A DNA stretch of 64,000 nucleotides from Sorghum bicolor (Eukaryota > Streptophyta > Magnoliopsida > Poales > Poaceae): the NCBI RefSeq assembly GCF_000003195.3, contig NW_018396406.1:320015-384014 (forward strand). The letters are read 5' to 3'. How positions within the stretch are numbered: position 1 is the stretch's first letter; the number at the start of each line of letters is the position of its first letter. The notes beneath the pieces were generated by a model. That model ran no database searches. It saw only the letters and a program-made list of their open reading frames with translations, and was not told where the DNA came from. The translations under genes were made by a program, and so were the position numbers. This document shows positions 1-12,128 of the stretch, piece after piece.

Positions 1-14
1 GCACTAGGCACAAA

Positions 15-1130
15 CCATGGACCTATCTTGCACCGAAACTAATACTATCTCCAACTTGACTGAAGTGAGATTCCATATGATACACTTCATCTAGTAGTTC
101 CATCGGGTGCATCTTCAGTTCCATTGGGTGTGTCCAAATTGATTTCTGAGCATATGGTATGTTCCATGCAACCGTGCACCTATCTTGCATCAAGATTAGA
201 ACTATCTCCAAACAGATAGAACCAAGATTCCACATGAGCCTCTTCACCAAGGAGTACCATCGCGTGCATCCAAAATAGTTTCTTAGCCTATGGTGCATTA
301 GGCACAAATCGTGTACCTATCTTGCACCAAAACTAACACTATCTCCAAAGACACCGAAGTGAGATTCTATATGACACACGTCATCTAGGAGTTCTATTGG
401 GTGCTTCCAAATATAGTTCGAAGCATATGGTACGCTCCATGCAATTCGTGCACCTATATTGCATCAAGATTAGCACTGTCTCCAAACAAAAGCAAACTGA
501 GCTTCCACTTGAGCCCCTTTACCCAGGACCATCGGGTGCCTCCAAAATGGTTTCTGAGCCTATGATGCATTAGGCGCAAACTGTGTACCTATCTTGCAGC
601 AAAACTAACTTTGTCTCCTAACAAACCTGAAATGAGATTCCATATGACACATGTCATCTAGGTGTACTACCGGGGTGCGTCCAAATGGCATTCTTAGCAT
701 ATGGTATGTTCCATGCAAACCGTGCACCTATCTTGCATCACGATTAGCACTATCTCCAAACAGATCGAACCGACCTTCCAGTTGAGCCTCTTCACCTAGG
801 ATATCATCGGGTGCTTCCATAATGGATTCTGAGCCTATGGTGCATTATGCGCAAACCATGCAACAATCTTGCAGCGTAAACTAACATTGTCTCCAAACAG
901 ATTGAAGCAAGATTCCATATGACACACTTGATCTAGGAGTTCTATCGGGTGTGTCCAAATTGATTTCTAAGAATATGGTACGTTCCATGCAAACCGTACA
1001 CCTGTCTTGCATCAAGATTAGCACTATCTCCAAACAGACCGAACCGAGCTTTCACATGAGCCTCTTCACCTAGGAGTACCATTGGGAACTTCCACAATGA
1101 TTTCTGAGCCTATGGTGCACTAGGCACAAA
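15..1130. repeat. 8-mer HOR unit (A-B-C-D-E-F-G-H)
   Basis: Reference unit of 1116 bp, which is 8 x 137 plus an internal ~20/21-bp duplication in monomer A (GTTCCATCGGGTG occurs twice). Diagnostic marks: A has CTCCAACTGGACTGAAG; B has TAGAACTATCTCC; C has CTCCAAAGAGACCGAAG (AAAGACACC here) and a TGCAATTCGTG end; D has AAACAAAAGCAAACTGAGC; E has AACTCTGTCTCC; F has GATCGAACCGACC; G has CTAAACTAACACTGTC; H has CATCGGGAACTTCC. Confidence 0.85.
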
Positions 1131-1974
1131 CCATGGACCTATCTTGCACCGAAACTAATACTATCTCCAACTGGACTGAAGCGAGATTCCATATGATACA
1201 CTTCATTTAGTAGTTCCATCGGGTGCATCTACAGTTCCATTGGGTGTGTCCAAATTGATTTCTGAGCATATGGTATGTTCCATGCAACCGTGCACCTATC
1301 TTGCATCAAGATTAGAACTATCTCCAAACAGATAGAACCAAGATTCCACATGAGCCTCTTCACCATGGAGTACCATCGTGTGCGTCAAAAATAGTTTCTT
1401 AGCCTATGGTGCATTAGGCACAAAATGTGTACCTATCTTGCACCGAAACTAACACTATCTCCAAAGACACTGAAGTGAGATTCTATATGACACACGTCAT
1501 CTAGGAGTTCTATTGGGTGCTTCCAAATATATTTCGAAGCATATGGTACGTTCGATGCAATTCGTGCACCTATCATGCATCAAGATTAGCACTATCTCCA
1601 AACAAAAGCAAACTGAGCATCCACTTGAGCCCCTTTACACAGGAGTATCATCGGGTGCATCCAAAATGGTTTCTTAGCCTATGATGCATTAGGCGCAAAC
1701 TGTGTACCTATCTTGCACCAAAACTAACTCTGTCTCCAAACAGACCAAAGCGAGATTCTATATGACACATGTCATCTAGGAGTTCTATTGGGGTGTGTCC
1801 AAATGGATTTCTTAGCATATGGTATGTTCCATGCAAACCGTGCACCTATCTACCATCAAGATTAGCACTATCTCCAAACAGATCAAACCGACCTTCCACT
1901 TGAGCCTCTTCACCTAGGATTATCATCGGGTGCTTCCATAATGGATTCTGAGCCTATGGTGCATTATGGGCAAA
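1131..1974. repeat. 6-mer HOR variant (A-B-C-D-E-F)
   Basis: 844 bp. Monomers G and H are absent: F runs directly into the next A at the boundary near 1975. The length equals 6 x 137 plus the ~20-bp A duplication. Confidence 0.8.
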
Positions 1975-3058
1975 CCATGCACCGGTCTTGCACCGAAACT
2001 AATACTATCTCCAACTGGACTGAAGCGAGATTCCATATGATACACTTCATCTAGCAGTTCCATCGGGTGCATCTATAGTTCCATCGGATTTGTCCAAATT
2101 GATTTCAGAGCATATGGTATGTTCCATGCAAACTGTGCACCTATCTTGCATCAAGATTAGAACTATCTCCAAACAGACAGAACCAAGATTCCACATGAGC
2201 CTCTTCACCAAGGAGTACCATCGCGTGCGTCCAAAACAGTTTCTTAGCCTATGGTGCATTAGGCTCAAACCGTGTGCCTATCTTGCACCGAAACTAACAC
2301 TATCTCCAAAGAGACCGAAGTGAGATTCTATATTAACACTATTTCTAAGCATATGGTACGTTCGATACAATTCATGCTCCTATCTTACATCAAGATTAGC
2401 ACTATCTCCAAACAAAAGCAAACTGAGCTTCCACTTGAGACCCTTTAACTAGGAGTATCATCGGGTGCATCCAAAATGGTTTCTTAGCCTATGATGCATT
2501 AGGCATAAACTGTGTACCTATCTTGCACCAAAACTAACTCTGTCTCCAAACAGACCAAAGCGAGATTCCATATGACACATGTCATCTAGGAGTTCTATTG
2601 GGGTGCGTCCAAATGGATTTCTTAGCATATGGTATGTTCCATGCAAACCGTGCACCTATTTTGCATCAAGATTAGCACTATCTCCAAACAAATCGAACCG
2701 ACCTTCCACTTCAGCCTCTTCACCTAGGATTATCATCGGGTGCTTCCATAATGGTTTCTAAGCCTATGGCGCATTATGCGCAAACCATGCACCAATCTTG
2801 CACCTAAACTAACACTGTCTCCAAACAGATTGAAGCGAGATTCCATATGACACACATGATCTAGGAGTTCTATCGGGTGCGTCCAAATTGATTTCCGAGA
2901 ATATGGTATGTTCCATGCAAACCGTACACCTATCTTGCATCAAGATTAGCACTATCTCCAAACAGACCGAACCGAGCTTTCACTTGAGCCTCTTCATCTA
3001 GGGGTACCATCGGGAACTTCCACAACGGTTTCAGAGCCTATGGTGCACTAGGCACAAA
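1975..3058. repeat. 8-mer HOR unit with a 33-bp deletion in monomer C
   Basis: 1084 bp. Monomer C lacks about 33 bp between ATTCTATAT and ATTTCTAAGC (near 2330). The next unit carries the same deletion, so the two are related by local duplication. Confidence 0.8.
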
Positions 3059-4120
3059 CCATGCACCGATCTTGCACCGAAACTAATACTATCACCAACT
3101 GGACTGAAGCGAGATTCCATATGATACACTTCATCTAGCAGTTCCATCGGGTGTGTCCAAATTGATTTCAGAGCATAGAATATGTTCCATGCAAACTGTG
3201 CACCTATCTTGCATCAAGATTAGAACTATCTCCAAACAGACAGAACCAAGATTCCACATGAGCCTCTTCACCAAGGAGTACCATCGCGTGCGTCCAAAAT
3301 AGTTTCTTAGCCTATGGTGCATTAGGCTCAAACCGTGTGCCTATCTTGCACCGAAACTAACACTATCTCCAAAGAGACCAAAGTGAGATTCTATACTAAC
3401 ACTATTTCTAAGCATATGGTACGTTCGATGCAATTCGTGCACCTATCTTGCATCAAGATTAGCACTATCTCCAAACAAAGCAAACTGAGCTTCCACTTGA
3501 GCCCCTTTACCCAGGAGTATCATCGGGTGCATCCAAAATAGTTTCTTAGCCTATGATGCATTAGGCGCAAACTGTGTACCTATCTTGCACCAAAACTAAC
3601 TCTGTCTCCAAACAGACCAAAGCGAGATTCCATATGACACATGTCATCTAGGAGTTCTATTGGGGTGCGTCCAAATGGATTTCTTAGCATATGGTTTGTT
3701 CCATGCAAAGCGTGGACCTATCTTGCATCAAGATTAGCACTATCTCCAAATAGATCGAACCGACCTTCCACTTGAGCCTCTTCACCTAGGATTATCATCG
3801 GGTGCTTCCATAATGGTTTGTGAGCCTATGGTGCATTATGCGCAAACCATGCACCAATCTTGCACCTAAACTAACACTGTCTCCAAACAGATTGAAGCGA
3901 GATTCCATATGACACACATGATCTAGGAGTTCTATCGGGTGCATCCAAATTGATTTTTGAGAATATGGTATGTTCCATGCAAACCGTACACCTATCTTTC
4001 ATCAAGATTAGCACTATCTTCAAACAGACCGAACCGAGCTTTTACTTGAGCCTCTTCACCTAGGAGTACCATCGGGAACTACCACAACGATTTCTGAGCC
4101 TATGGTGCACTGGGCACAAA
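3059..4120. repeat. 8-mer HOR unit, C deletion and no A duplication
   Basis: 1062 bp. It shares the 33-bp C deletion of the previous unit (near 3395) and has lost the ~20-bp duplication in monomer A (near 3140). Together these account for the short length. Confidence 0.8.
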
Positions 4121-5177
4121 CCATGCAACTATCTTGCACCGAAACTAATACTATCTCCAACTGGACCGAAGCGAGATTCCATATGATACACTTCATCTAG
4201 TAGTTCCATCGGGTGCATCTACAGTCTATCGGGTTTGTCCAAATTTATTTCTGAACATATGGTATGTTCCATGCAAACCGTGCACCTATCTTGCATCAAG
4301 ATTAGAACTATCTCCAAACAGAAAGAATCAAGATTCCACATGAGCCTCTTCAATAAGGAGTACCATCGCGTGCGTCCAAAATAGTTTCTTAGCCTATGGT
4401 GCATTTGGCACAAACCGTGTGCCTATCTTGCACCGAAACTAACACTATCTCCAAAGAGACCGAACTGAGATTCTATATGACACACGTCATCTAGGAGTTC
4501 TATTGGGTGCTTCCAAATATATTTCTAAGCATATAGTATGTTCCATGCAATTCGTGCACCTATCTTACATCAAGATTAGCACAGCACTATCTCCAAACAA
4601 AAGCAAACTGAGCTTCCACTTGAGACCCTTTACCTAGGTGTATCATCGGGTGCATCCAAAATGGTTTCTTAGCCTATGATGCATTAGGCGAAAACTGTGT
4701 ACCTATCTTGCACCAAAACTAACTCTGTCTGCAAACAGACCGAAGCGAGATTCTATATGACACATGTCATCTAGGAGTTCTATTGGGGTGCGTCCAAATG
4801 GATTTTTTAGCATATGGTATGTTCCATGCAAACCGTGCACCTATTTTGCATCAAGATTAGCACTATCTCCAAACAAATCGAACCGACCTTCCACTTGAGC
4901 CTCTTCACCTAGGATTATCATCGGGTGCTTCCATAATGGTTTCTAAGCCTATGGTGATGCGCAAACCATGCACCAATCTTGCACCTAAACTAACACTGTT
5001 TCCAAATTGATTTAGCGAGATTCCATATGACACACATGATCTAGGAGTTTTATCGGGTGCGTCCAAATTGATTTCCGAGAATGTGGTACGTTCCATGCAA
5101 TCCGTACACCTATCTTGCATCAAGATTAGCACTATCTCCAAACAGACCGAACCGAGCTTACACTTGAGCCTCTTCAC
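4121..5177. repeat. 8-mer HOR unit truncated by the CRM-like element
   Basis: A to partial H. H stops after GCCTCTTCAC, where LTR sequence begins. Monomer D carries a small local duplication (GCACAGCAC, near 4580). Confidence 0.75.
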
Positions 5178-5933
5178 GCGCGTTTACAAGCAAGTAGCGA
5201 AGGCTAAACTTTATCTAATCAAAACCCAGTTGTTTATGGTGGCTCTAGATGTAAATAAATAGAGGGGAGGATGACCAAAGGGGTGCTAGAGTCGTCCTCC
5301 AACCCTAGGACGCGTCCCTAATGGACTCAACTTGATACATGGGCCATTGGTCCAAAATAGGGTGACGCAGCACCAAAACAGAAAAAGGTGTCGGCACAAA
5401 AACAAGGACTGCGCCCGACTCATAAGCTGCATAGATATGTGGTTGGACCCATTGGAAAGTAGACTTCATGAGCTTTCCAACAAGTATAGGAACGTCCCAG
5501 TTGGAGTCCATATGACGCCGTGGTGATCCATACAAGTTAGAGTTATTTTCCAGTCCGAATCCAACTCCCAAAACGTGTTGGGTTTGGACTCTTTGTTTCC
5601 TTGCTTTAGAAGCGACATGGTAACTTGATAGAGGATGTTGTGGAGGCTTGGACCTGATCTCCAATCACCTTTGTTAAGTTATCACTCTTCCCATATGCAA
5701 TCAGCCCTTGAAGTTGGTGTTGCCTCAAATTCCGAATGCAGTTGAACCTTCCCTTGCTGATCTTGTCCATTATTCCTGAGCAACAGAAAGTGCACGTGTC
5801 TCCATTGTCTAAATATGATTGACAAGAGTTTAAAACTGAACTTACTTGAAGGTTGAGTTGACGGGCACGAGCACGAGTAAGAGAACCAACTGGTGTAGGT
5901 GCGGATATATCGATGGTGTTGATGTCCTCATCA
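5178..5933 (-). repeat. 3' LTR of the CRM-like element, last ~320 bp missing
   Basis: Direct repeat of 11371-12128. It starts (minus strand) with TGATGAGG at 5933 directly after the polypurine tract and is lost after the CGCGCG at 5178. The part matching 11049-11370 is absent. The breakpoint shares CAC with the adjoining satellite (CTTCAC against CACGCGCG), which suggests a microhomology-mediated deletion. Confidence 0.85.
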
Positions 5934-8900
5934 TCCTCCCTTTCTTGCATTTGAGTCGTCCTCGACTCAAGCTCATGTTCCTCACCCAAATATGGTTTCA
6001 AATCTGCAATGTTAAATGTGGGACTAACCCCAAAATCTGCAGGAAGATCAAGCTTATATGCATTCTCATTAATTCGTTGTAGCACTTTAAATGGTCCAGC
6101 AGCTCTAGGCATCAATTTAGATTTTCTGAACGTAGGAAACCTATCCTTTCTCAAATGCAACCAAACCAAATCTCCATGTTCAAAATTCAATTGCGTTCTA
6201 CCCTTATCACCAGCAACCTTATACTTAGCATTCATGCGCTCTATGTTTTCTTTAGTTGTTTCATGCAATTTCAACATCAACTTAGCACGTTGTTTAGCAT
6301 CAAAATTCAATTTTTCAGAGGTTGGCAAAGGCATTAAATCAATAGGCGCACGTGGTAGCAGGCCATAAACAACCTCAAATGGACACATCTTTGTAGTAGA
6401 GTGCAAAGAACGATTATAAGCAAACTCAATATGGGGCAAACAATCTTCGCACATTTTAATATTCTTCTTTAGAATAGCCCTTAACATAGTAGACAAGGTT
6501 CTATTCACAACTTCAGTTTGACCATCAGTTTGGGGATGACAAGTGGTAGAAAATAAAAGCTTTGTCCCCAATTTTCCCCATAAAGTTCTCCAAAAATGGC
6601 TAAGAAATTTAGCATCTCGATCAGAAACAATTGTATTTGGCACACCATGCAAACGAACAACTTCCCGAAAGAATAAATCAGCAATATGTGTAGCATCATC
6701 GGTCTTATGACACGGTATAAAGTGTGCCATCTTAGAAAATCTATCCACAACAACAAAAACACTATCACGGCCCTTCCTAGTCTTAGGCAATCCCAACACA
6801 AAATCCATAGAAATATCTTCCCAAGGAACGCTAGGAACAGGTAGAGGCATATACAAACCATGTGGATTTAAGCGTGACTTAGCCTTTTGACAGGTTGTGC
6901 AGCGAGCAACAAATCTCTGCACATCTCTCCTCATCCTTGGCCAAAAGAAATGACCAGCAAGTATGTCCTCCGTCTTCTTTGCTTCAAAATGTCCCATCAA
7001 ACCTCCTCCATGAGCTTTCTGTAACAACAACAAACGAACAGAGCTAGCTGGAATGCATAGCTTGTTAGCTCTAAACACAAACCCATCACTAACGATGAAT
7101 TTGTTCCATCCTTTTCCATCTTTACAACGCAGCAACACTTCATTAAAATCAGCATCATGAACATATTGGTCTTTGATCGTTTCTAATCCAAAAATCTTGT
7201 AATCAAGTTGATTTAGCAAAGTATATCTCCTTGACAAAGCATCAGCAATGATATTCTCCTTCCCTTTCTTGTGCTTAATAACATAAGGAAAGGATTCAAT
7301 AAATTCTACCCACTTAGCATGTCTGCGATTTAGTTTTCCTTGACTACGAATATGTTTTAAAGATTCATGATCAGAATGAATAACAACCTCTTTGGGCCAC
7401 AAATAATGTTGCCATGTTTCTAATGTTTGGACAAGAGCATACAATTCTTTATCATAAGTTGAATAGTTCAGAACAGGCCCACTCAATTTCTCACTAAAAT
7501 ATGCAACAGGTTTACCCTCTTGTAGCAAAACACCTCCCAAACCAATCCCACTAGCATCACACTCAAGCTCAAAAGTCTTATTAAAATCAGGAAGCTGTAG
7601 GAGAGGTGCATGTGTTAACTTATCTTTCAACATGTTGAAGGAATTCTCTTGTACTTTGCTCCAAACAAAAGGCACTCCCTTCTTTGTAAGCTCATTCAAT
7701 GGTGCAGCAATGGTGCTGAAATCCTTCACAAAACGGCGATAAAACCTAGCAAGTCCTAAGAAACTCCGCACCTGGGTGATTGTCTTTGGTACAGGCCATC
7801 CCTGTATAGATTCTACCTTGGCTTGATCAACCTCAATTCCATAACCTTTGTCGAGGAGTTCTTGCACTTGCCGCTGGATCTCTTTTGTTTCCTCTGGATT
7901 TGTCCTGTATGGCGCGCGGTTTGGCAAAGATGCACCAGGAATAAGATCAATTTGGTGCTCAATCCCACGTATAGTTGGCAGCCCTGCCGGTATCTCACTT
8001 GGAAAAACATTAGCATACTCCTGCAAAATGTTATGAACAGCAGGGGGCAAAGAATGCAGCATATCTTCAATTGAAATCAAAACACCCTTACATACCAAAG
8101 GATAAGCAATAGATGTGGAAGCAATTAGTTCATTAACATCAAATTTAGTAGCAAGCATGCAATGTCCATTTAATTTTATCTCATCTTTGTTATTTCCATT
8201 GGTATCTGCATTGTTCTTAATTTTTGCCTTGGTAATTTTAGCAACTTCATCACGTACGATAGGTTCGGGAGACATAGGTAGCAAAACAATTTTCATATCA
8301 TGGTGCATAAACGAATACTGATTTGATCTACCATGATGTATACATTCCTTATCAAATTGCCATGGTCTACCTAGCAGAATATTACAAGCTTCCATAGGTA
8401 CAACATCACATTCAACAACATCATGGTATGAACCAATAGTAAAATTAATTCGCACCAGTTTTGTTACCTTGGCCTTACCACTGTTGTTCAGCCACCGAAT
8501 GTGATATGGATGTGGATGTGGTTTGGTGATAAGTGCAAGCTTCTCCACCATGTCGCTGCTAGCCAAGTTGTTGTGGCTACCTCCATCAATAATCAAACGA
8601 CAAGAACGCTCTTTAATAACATACTTTGTTTGGAACAATGTATGCCGCTGATTCTGCTCTACCTTCTCCGCTTGAGCACTAAGCACACGCTGCACAATAA
8701 GACTCTCATAATGCTCTACATTCTCTGCACCTATCTGCTCTTCTATTGCTTCATCCCTACCTGTATCATCAGCAGCAAGCAAAGCACGTGTATCGTCATC
8801 AAAATCACTAGCAGAGGAATACCCACCATCAGCGTTAACCACAAAAACACGCTTGTTTGGACAATCTCGCTGTACGTGCCCATAGCCCTTGCATCGATGA

Positions 8901-10078
8901 CACTGAACATCTCTTGTTCTTCCCGTGGAATTAACTGAGGAGGCACTAGCGATTGGTCTCTGGGCTGATTTAGTTGCTGTATTTGTGGAAGAATCATGTG
9001 GTTTGTCGCTGTAGGAAGGTGGTGGAGCTATTGATCGGCTTGATGGAAGAGGTACACCACCTGACAATGTAGCAGATGTGCGTTGTTGCCAGGATTTCCC
9101 TGCAGAATTGTTAGATTTGGCACTAGAACGTCGTCCCTGCACTTCCCTTTCAGCTTTACAAGCAAGATGAAACAAACGGGTTACGTTAGTATAATCTTTA
9201 TATGCAAGAATGTCCTGGATTTCACGATTTAACCCGCCCAAAAATCTAGCCATAGCAGGTTCTTCTTCCTCCTCTAAATTACATCGCAGCATACACATTT
9301 GTAATTCCTGATAATATTCTTCTACACTTTTAGCACCTTGTCTCAATTGCTGCAACTTATTAATCATGTCACGTGCATAGTAAGAAGGAACAAATCTAGC
9401 CCTCATGACTTGTTTCAACGCATTCCAAGTTGTAGGTATGTTATTAGGATTTTTCTTGCCATGTTCTATCCACCAAACGGAAGCAAAATCGGTGAACTCA
9501 CTAGTAGCAGCCCAAACACGTGTATCCTCAGGGAATTCATGACATGTAAACTTTTGGTCAACAGCAATCTCCCAAGTAATGTATGCATCAGGGTCATATT
9601 TACCATCAAAAGGAGGTATTTTAAATTTAATCTTACTGAAAGCATCATTATTATTGTGTACCTCGCGTCGGTGGTGGCCACCCATACCTCTACGGTTGTG
9701 ACGAAGGCGACGTCGATCACGAGTGTCTTGATCATCATGTTCAGTATCACCAGTGTAGTCATCTTCATGACTACCGTGCTCTCGATCTCCCTCCTTTTCT
9801 TCTTTATACTTCTCTTTATCTTCGGTGTGGAAATCATCAAATCGCCTTAGGAGAGCAGCAAGGCTTTTGTCCACACTAGCAACGGATTCCTCCAAACTTG
9901 TGAGCTTGTTGTTTGTGGCAATCTGCGTAGCCTCCAACTGCCCCAGCTTTTCATTTGTCACCTGCAAGTCGTTGTCAAGTCCCTCTGTGTGCAGCTTCAC
10001 TTTCCTTTCAAAATGTTGTATGATGCCCTTAGTGCGAGGTGTATGTGGTGTTTCGTTACCATCATCTGCCCCTGTCAT
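5606..10078 (-). CDS. gag-pol polyprotein of the CRM-like element, RT core deleted in frame
   Basis: A 1490-codon frame starting at ATG 10078 ([10 protein letters not shown]). Seen in order: retrotransposon gag region (about residues 150-310), a CCHC zinc knuckle (C393, C396, H401, C406), aspartic protease with D498-G-G-S, remnants of reverse transcriptase, RNase H (ECDASG...SDHESL), an integrase HHCC zinc region ending CTTCQKAK, the integrase catalytic triad D1092, D1153, E1189 with 35 residues between the last two, a C-terminal GPF module, and a tail running into the 3' LTR. Around residues 746/747 the frame jumps from QELLDKGY to [10 protein letters not shown]. The RT fingers and palm, including the expected YxDD box, are absent although the frame stays open. 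The last ~110 residues are read from LTR sequence. After DTCTF a 1-bp difference from the 5' LTR shifts the frame, so the final residues are probably not native. Reverse transcription would have to be supplied by another copy. Confidence 0.88.
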   Translation of the reverse strand: MTGADDGNETPHTPRTKGIIQHFERKVKLHTEGLDNDLQVTNEKLGQLEATQIATNNKLTSLEESVASVDKSLAALLRRFDDFHTEDKEKYKEEKEGDREHGSHEDDYTGDTEHDDQDTRDRRRLRHNRRGMGGHHRREVHNNNDAFSKIKFKIPPFDGKYDPDAYITWEIAVDQKFTCHEFPEDTRVWAATSEFTDFASVWWIEHGKKNPNNIPTTWNALKQVMRARFVPSYYARDMINKLQQLRQGAKSVEEYYQELQMCMLRCNLEEEEEPAMARFLGGLNREIQDILAYKDYTNVTRLFHLACKAEREVQGRRSSAKSNNSAGKSWQQRTSATLSGGVPLPSSRSIAPPPSYSDKPHDSSTNTATKSAQRPIASASSVNSTGRTRDVQCHRCKGYGHVQRDCPNKRVFVVNADGGYSSASDFDDDTRALLAADDTGRDEAIEEQIGAENVEHYESLIVQRVLSAQAEKVEQNQRHTLFQTKYVIKERSCRLIIDGGSHNNLASSDMVEKLALITKPHPHPYHIRWLNNSGKAKVTKLVRINFTIGSYHDVVECDVVPMEACNILLGRPWQFDKECIHHGRSNQYSFMHHDMKIVLLPMSPEPIVRDEVAKITKAKIKNNADTNGNNKDEIKLNGHCMLATKFDVNELIASTSIAYPLVCKGVLISIEDMLHSLPPAVHNILQEYANVFPSEIPAGLPTIRGIEHQIDLIPGASLPNRAPYRTNPEETKEIQRQVQELLDKGYGIEVDQAKVESIQGWPVPKTITQVRSFLGLARFYRRFVKDFSTIAAPLNELTKKGVPFVWSKVQENSFNMLKDKLTHAPLLQLPDFNKTFELECDASGIGLGGVLLQEGKPVAYFSEKLSGPVLNYSTYDKELYALVQTLETWQHYLWPKEVVIHSDHESLKHIRSQGKLNRRHAKWVEFIESFPYVIKHKKGKENIIADALSRRYTLLNQLDYKIFGLETIKDQYVHDADFNEVLLRCKDGKGWNKFIVSDGFVFRANKLCIPASSVRLLLLQKAHGGGLMGHFEAKKTEDILAGHFFWPRMRRDVQRFVARCTTCQKAKSRLNPHGLYMPLPVPSVPWEDISMDFVLGLPKTRKGRDSVFVVVDRFSKMAHFIPCHKTDDATHIADLFFREVVRLHGVPNTIVSDRDAKFLSHFWRTLWGKLGTKLLFSTTCHPQTDGQTEVVNRTLSTMLRAILKKNIKMCEDCLPHIEFAYNRSLHSTTKMCPFEVVYGLLPRAPIDLMPLPTSEKLNFDAKQRAKLMLKLHETTKENIERMNAKYKVAGDKGRTQLNFEHGDLVWLHLRKDRFPTFRKSKLMPRAAGPFKVLQRINENAYKLDLPADFGVSPTFNIADLKPYLGEEHELESRTTQMQEREDDEDINTIDISAPTPVGSLTRARARQLNLQVSSVLNSCQSYLDNGDTCTFCCSGIMDKISKGRFNCIRNLRQHQLQGLIAYGKSDNLTKVIGDQVQASTTSSIKLPCRF
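5934..5946 (-). promoter_or_regulatory. Polypurine tract of the CRM-like element
   Basis: Minus strand AAGAAAGGGAGGA, immediately before the LTR start TGATGAGG. It is the expected plus-strand primer site. It lies within the gag-pol reading frame (coding ...QEREDDED...). Confidence 0.8.
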
Positions 10079-11033
10079 GGTTCAAAGACAAAGACAACAA
10101 AAAGGCAAGTGAAGAAATAAAAGCCCTACAACTACTAGGATGTAGCTACAGCAAGTCGCTCACACTCAACCTGTAACACAAGTTCTTACCAATTCTTACC
10201 TTGCTTGATAGGAGGGGTCGTCTGCCAACAAGTGGACAGCAATGGACGAAGTGTATCGGTGCTGCAGCACAAGACCTGTCAAGCTGTAGAGTATGTGGAG
10301 ATATAGGTGGGCTAAAACAAGGAACGAACTAGCACCACGTTAGTTATAAAAGCGAGCTGAATAAACGCTCAACGGTGGTACTGTGCTGGTCCTAGCCTAG
10401 ACCGTGCTAGAGACGCAAGCCTGGACACAAAGGGAAAACACAGCACACCACTAGAAACAAAATGAGCAGCCCTACTGGAAACAAAAGGAACAACAATCCC
10501 TTTTTTTGATTTTTTTTTCTTTTTTCTTTCTTTCTTTCTTTTTTTTTTCTTTATTTTTTTTCTTTCTCTTTTCTTTTTTTGGGGAACCTCAAAACCTGAT
10601 TATATAAACAAAATAGTACAAAATATCACTTCACCACTCTCACCCTCTCACTAGAGCACCTCAAAATTCAATATATCTAGCACAAGTATGAAGTGCTATC
10701 TTTCCTTTTGGATCACGTTGATGGAAGCGCAGAATAGACCAACAAGTGGCTGCACCTATTATCAAGATCTACTCAAATTCCAACCCACAATAGATTGGAC
10801 GCAGTTGTGACTAGATGGTGACAAGAACTCAAAACTCTAAAGGACTAAACTAAAACCAGCACTGGACACGACCGAAGCAAACACTCATTCAACCAGCCCT
10901 AACTATGTAGTACTAGCCATGGCACAAAGAATTTATAGGATTATGGAAAACAAATCTGCTATATTTTTTGGCTTTTTTTGGACTATAGGAAAAACAAACA
11001 CGAAGAATTGGAAATCTCTCACCGATAAACCTT
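10079..11033 (-). other. Leader between PBS and gag of the CRM-like element
   Basis: About 955 bp with no long open frame. On the plus strand it holds an 80-bp pyrimidine-rich run of T and CT/CTTT at about 10500-10580, which is A/G-rich in the element's own direction. No other feature is recognised. Confidence 0.6.
10499..10580. repeat. Low-complexity poly-T / CTTT run
   Basis: Almost pure C/T with tandem CTTT units and long T runs. In the transcript of the element it would be an A-rich purine tract in the 5' leader. Confidence 0.9.
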
Positions 11034-11046
11034 GCTCTGATTACCA
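11034..11046 (-). promoter_or_regulatory. Primer-binding site, initiator tRNA-Met type
   Basis: Minus strand TGGTAATCAGAGC, a few bases after the LTR end (...CACATCA). It matches the common plant PBS TGGTATCAGAGC, complementary to the 3' end of initiator tRNA-Met, with one extra A. Confidence 0.75.
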
Positions 11047-11048
11047 AC

Positions 11049-12128
11049 TGATGTGAACCCACTAGGGTTTTCGCCTGATCTTTCGATGAGAGGCACTAGA
11101 TAACTCGATTAGTGAATGGAGATGACGTTCGCGGCCCCACTACAGCCTTCTAAGGCCGCGCCTTAGCAACCGATACACCGCCTCCAATGGCTGTCACGAT
11201 CTTGTGGAGCGCAACACCCGGCCACTAGGGCACTCGTCCTGCAAGCAATCGAAGAACCAGCAAGAACAAGTAGAACAAGTACTAAAATACTAGATGTAAA
11301 TGAAGGTTTCAAACTCAATCTCTAATAAAGTGGGGTTTCGAAAACAAGAAGACGGGCGGCTGGATCAGCACGCGCGTTTACAAGCAAGTAGCGAAGGCTA
11401 AACTTTATCTAATCAAAACCCAGTTGTTCATGGTGGCTCTAGATGTAAATAAATAGAGAGGAGGACGACCAAAGGGGTGCTAGAGTCGTCCTCCAACCCT
11501 AGGACGCGTCCCTAATGGACTCAACTTGATACATGGGCCATTGGTCCAAAATAGGGTGACGCAGCACCAAAACAGAAAAAGGTGTCGGCACGAAAACAAG
11601 GACTGCGCCCGACTCATAAGCTGCATAGATATGTGGTTGGACCCATTGGAAAGTAGACTTCATGAGCTTTCCAACAAATATGGGAACGTCCCAGTTGGAG
11701 TCCATATGACGCCGTGGTGATCCATACAAGTTAGAGTTATTTTCCAGTCCGAATCCAACTCCCAAAACGTGTTGGGTTTGGACTCTTTGTTTCCTTGCTT
11801 TAGAAGCGACGTGGTAACTTGATAGAGGATGTTGTGGAGGCTTGGACCTGATCTCCAATCACCTTTGTTAAGTTATCACTCTTCCCATATGCAATCAGCC
11901 CTTGAAGTTGGTGTTGCCTCAAATTCCGAATGCAGTTGAACCTTCCCTTGCTGATCTTGTCCATTATTCCTGAGCAACACGAAAGTGCACGTGTCTCCAT
12001 TGTCGAAATATGATTGACAAGAGTTTAAAACTGAACTTACTTGAAGGTTGAGTTGACGGGCACGAGCACGAGTAAGAGAACCAACTGGTGTAGGTGCGGA
12101 TATATCGATGGTGTTGATGTCCTCATCA
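11049..12128 (-). repeat. 5' LTR of the CRM-like element (1080 bp, complete)
   Basis: Starts TGATGAGG at 12128 and ends ...CACATCA at 11049 on the minus strand, so it has TG...CA ends. The first ~757 bp pair with 5178-5933. It contains its own copy of the pol C-terminal coding segment; here that frame closes at 11876 because of the 1-bp difference from the 3' copy. Satellite (monomer C, from GCTTCCAAATATATTTC) abuts it directly at 12129. Confidence 0.85.

Larger units (their letters stand above)
1..5177. repeat. Centromere-type satellite block I (137-bp monomers, 8-mer higher-order repeat)
   Basis: Uninterrupted head-to-tail array. Each monomer is 137 bp when counted from CACCTATCTTGCA to the next one. 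Alpha monomers read CACCGAAACTAAC near position 13 and ATTCCATATGACACAC near 51. Beta monomers read CATCAAGATTAGCAC near 12 and CTTCCACTTGAGCC near 51. The two types alternate strictly. Eight monomer variants (A-H) recur in order, with A-type starts near 15, 1131, 1975, 3059 and 4121. Period and dimer design match published Andropogoneae centromere satellites (CEN38/SCEN type); that family name is inferred. The block ends inside an H monomer where the CRM-like element begins. No gene is seen; the ~70-codon minus-strand ORFs are frame accidents of the repeat. Confidence 0.9.
5178..12128 (-). mobile_element. CRM-like centromeric Ty3/gypsy retrotransposon, 3' end truncated
   Basis: Read on the minus strand the order is 5' LTR (12128-11049), primer-binding site, ~955-bp leader, one gag-pol frame, polypurine tract, truncated 3' LTR (5933-5178). 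The LTR starts TGATGAGGACATC. The polypurine tract and the start of the 3' LTR lie inside the pol coding frame, a known trait of centromeric chromoviruses of the CRM/CRR group. With the centromere-type satellite around it, this supports the CRM assignment. The two LTR copies differ by 8 substitutions and one 1-bp indel over ~757 shared bp, so the insertion is young. Flanking satellite does not match across the element (H on one side, C on the other), so flanking DNA was lost with the LTR end. An RT deletion makes the copy non-autonomous. Confidence 0.85.
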
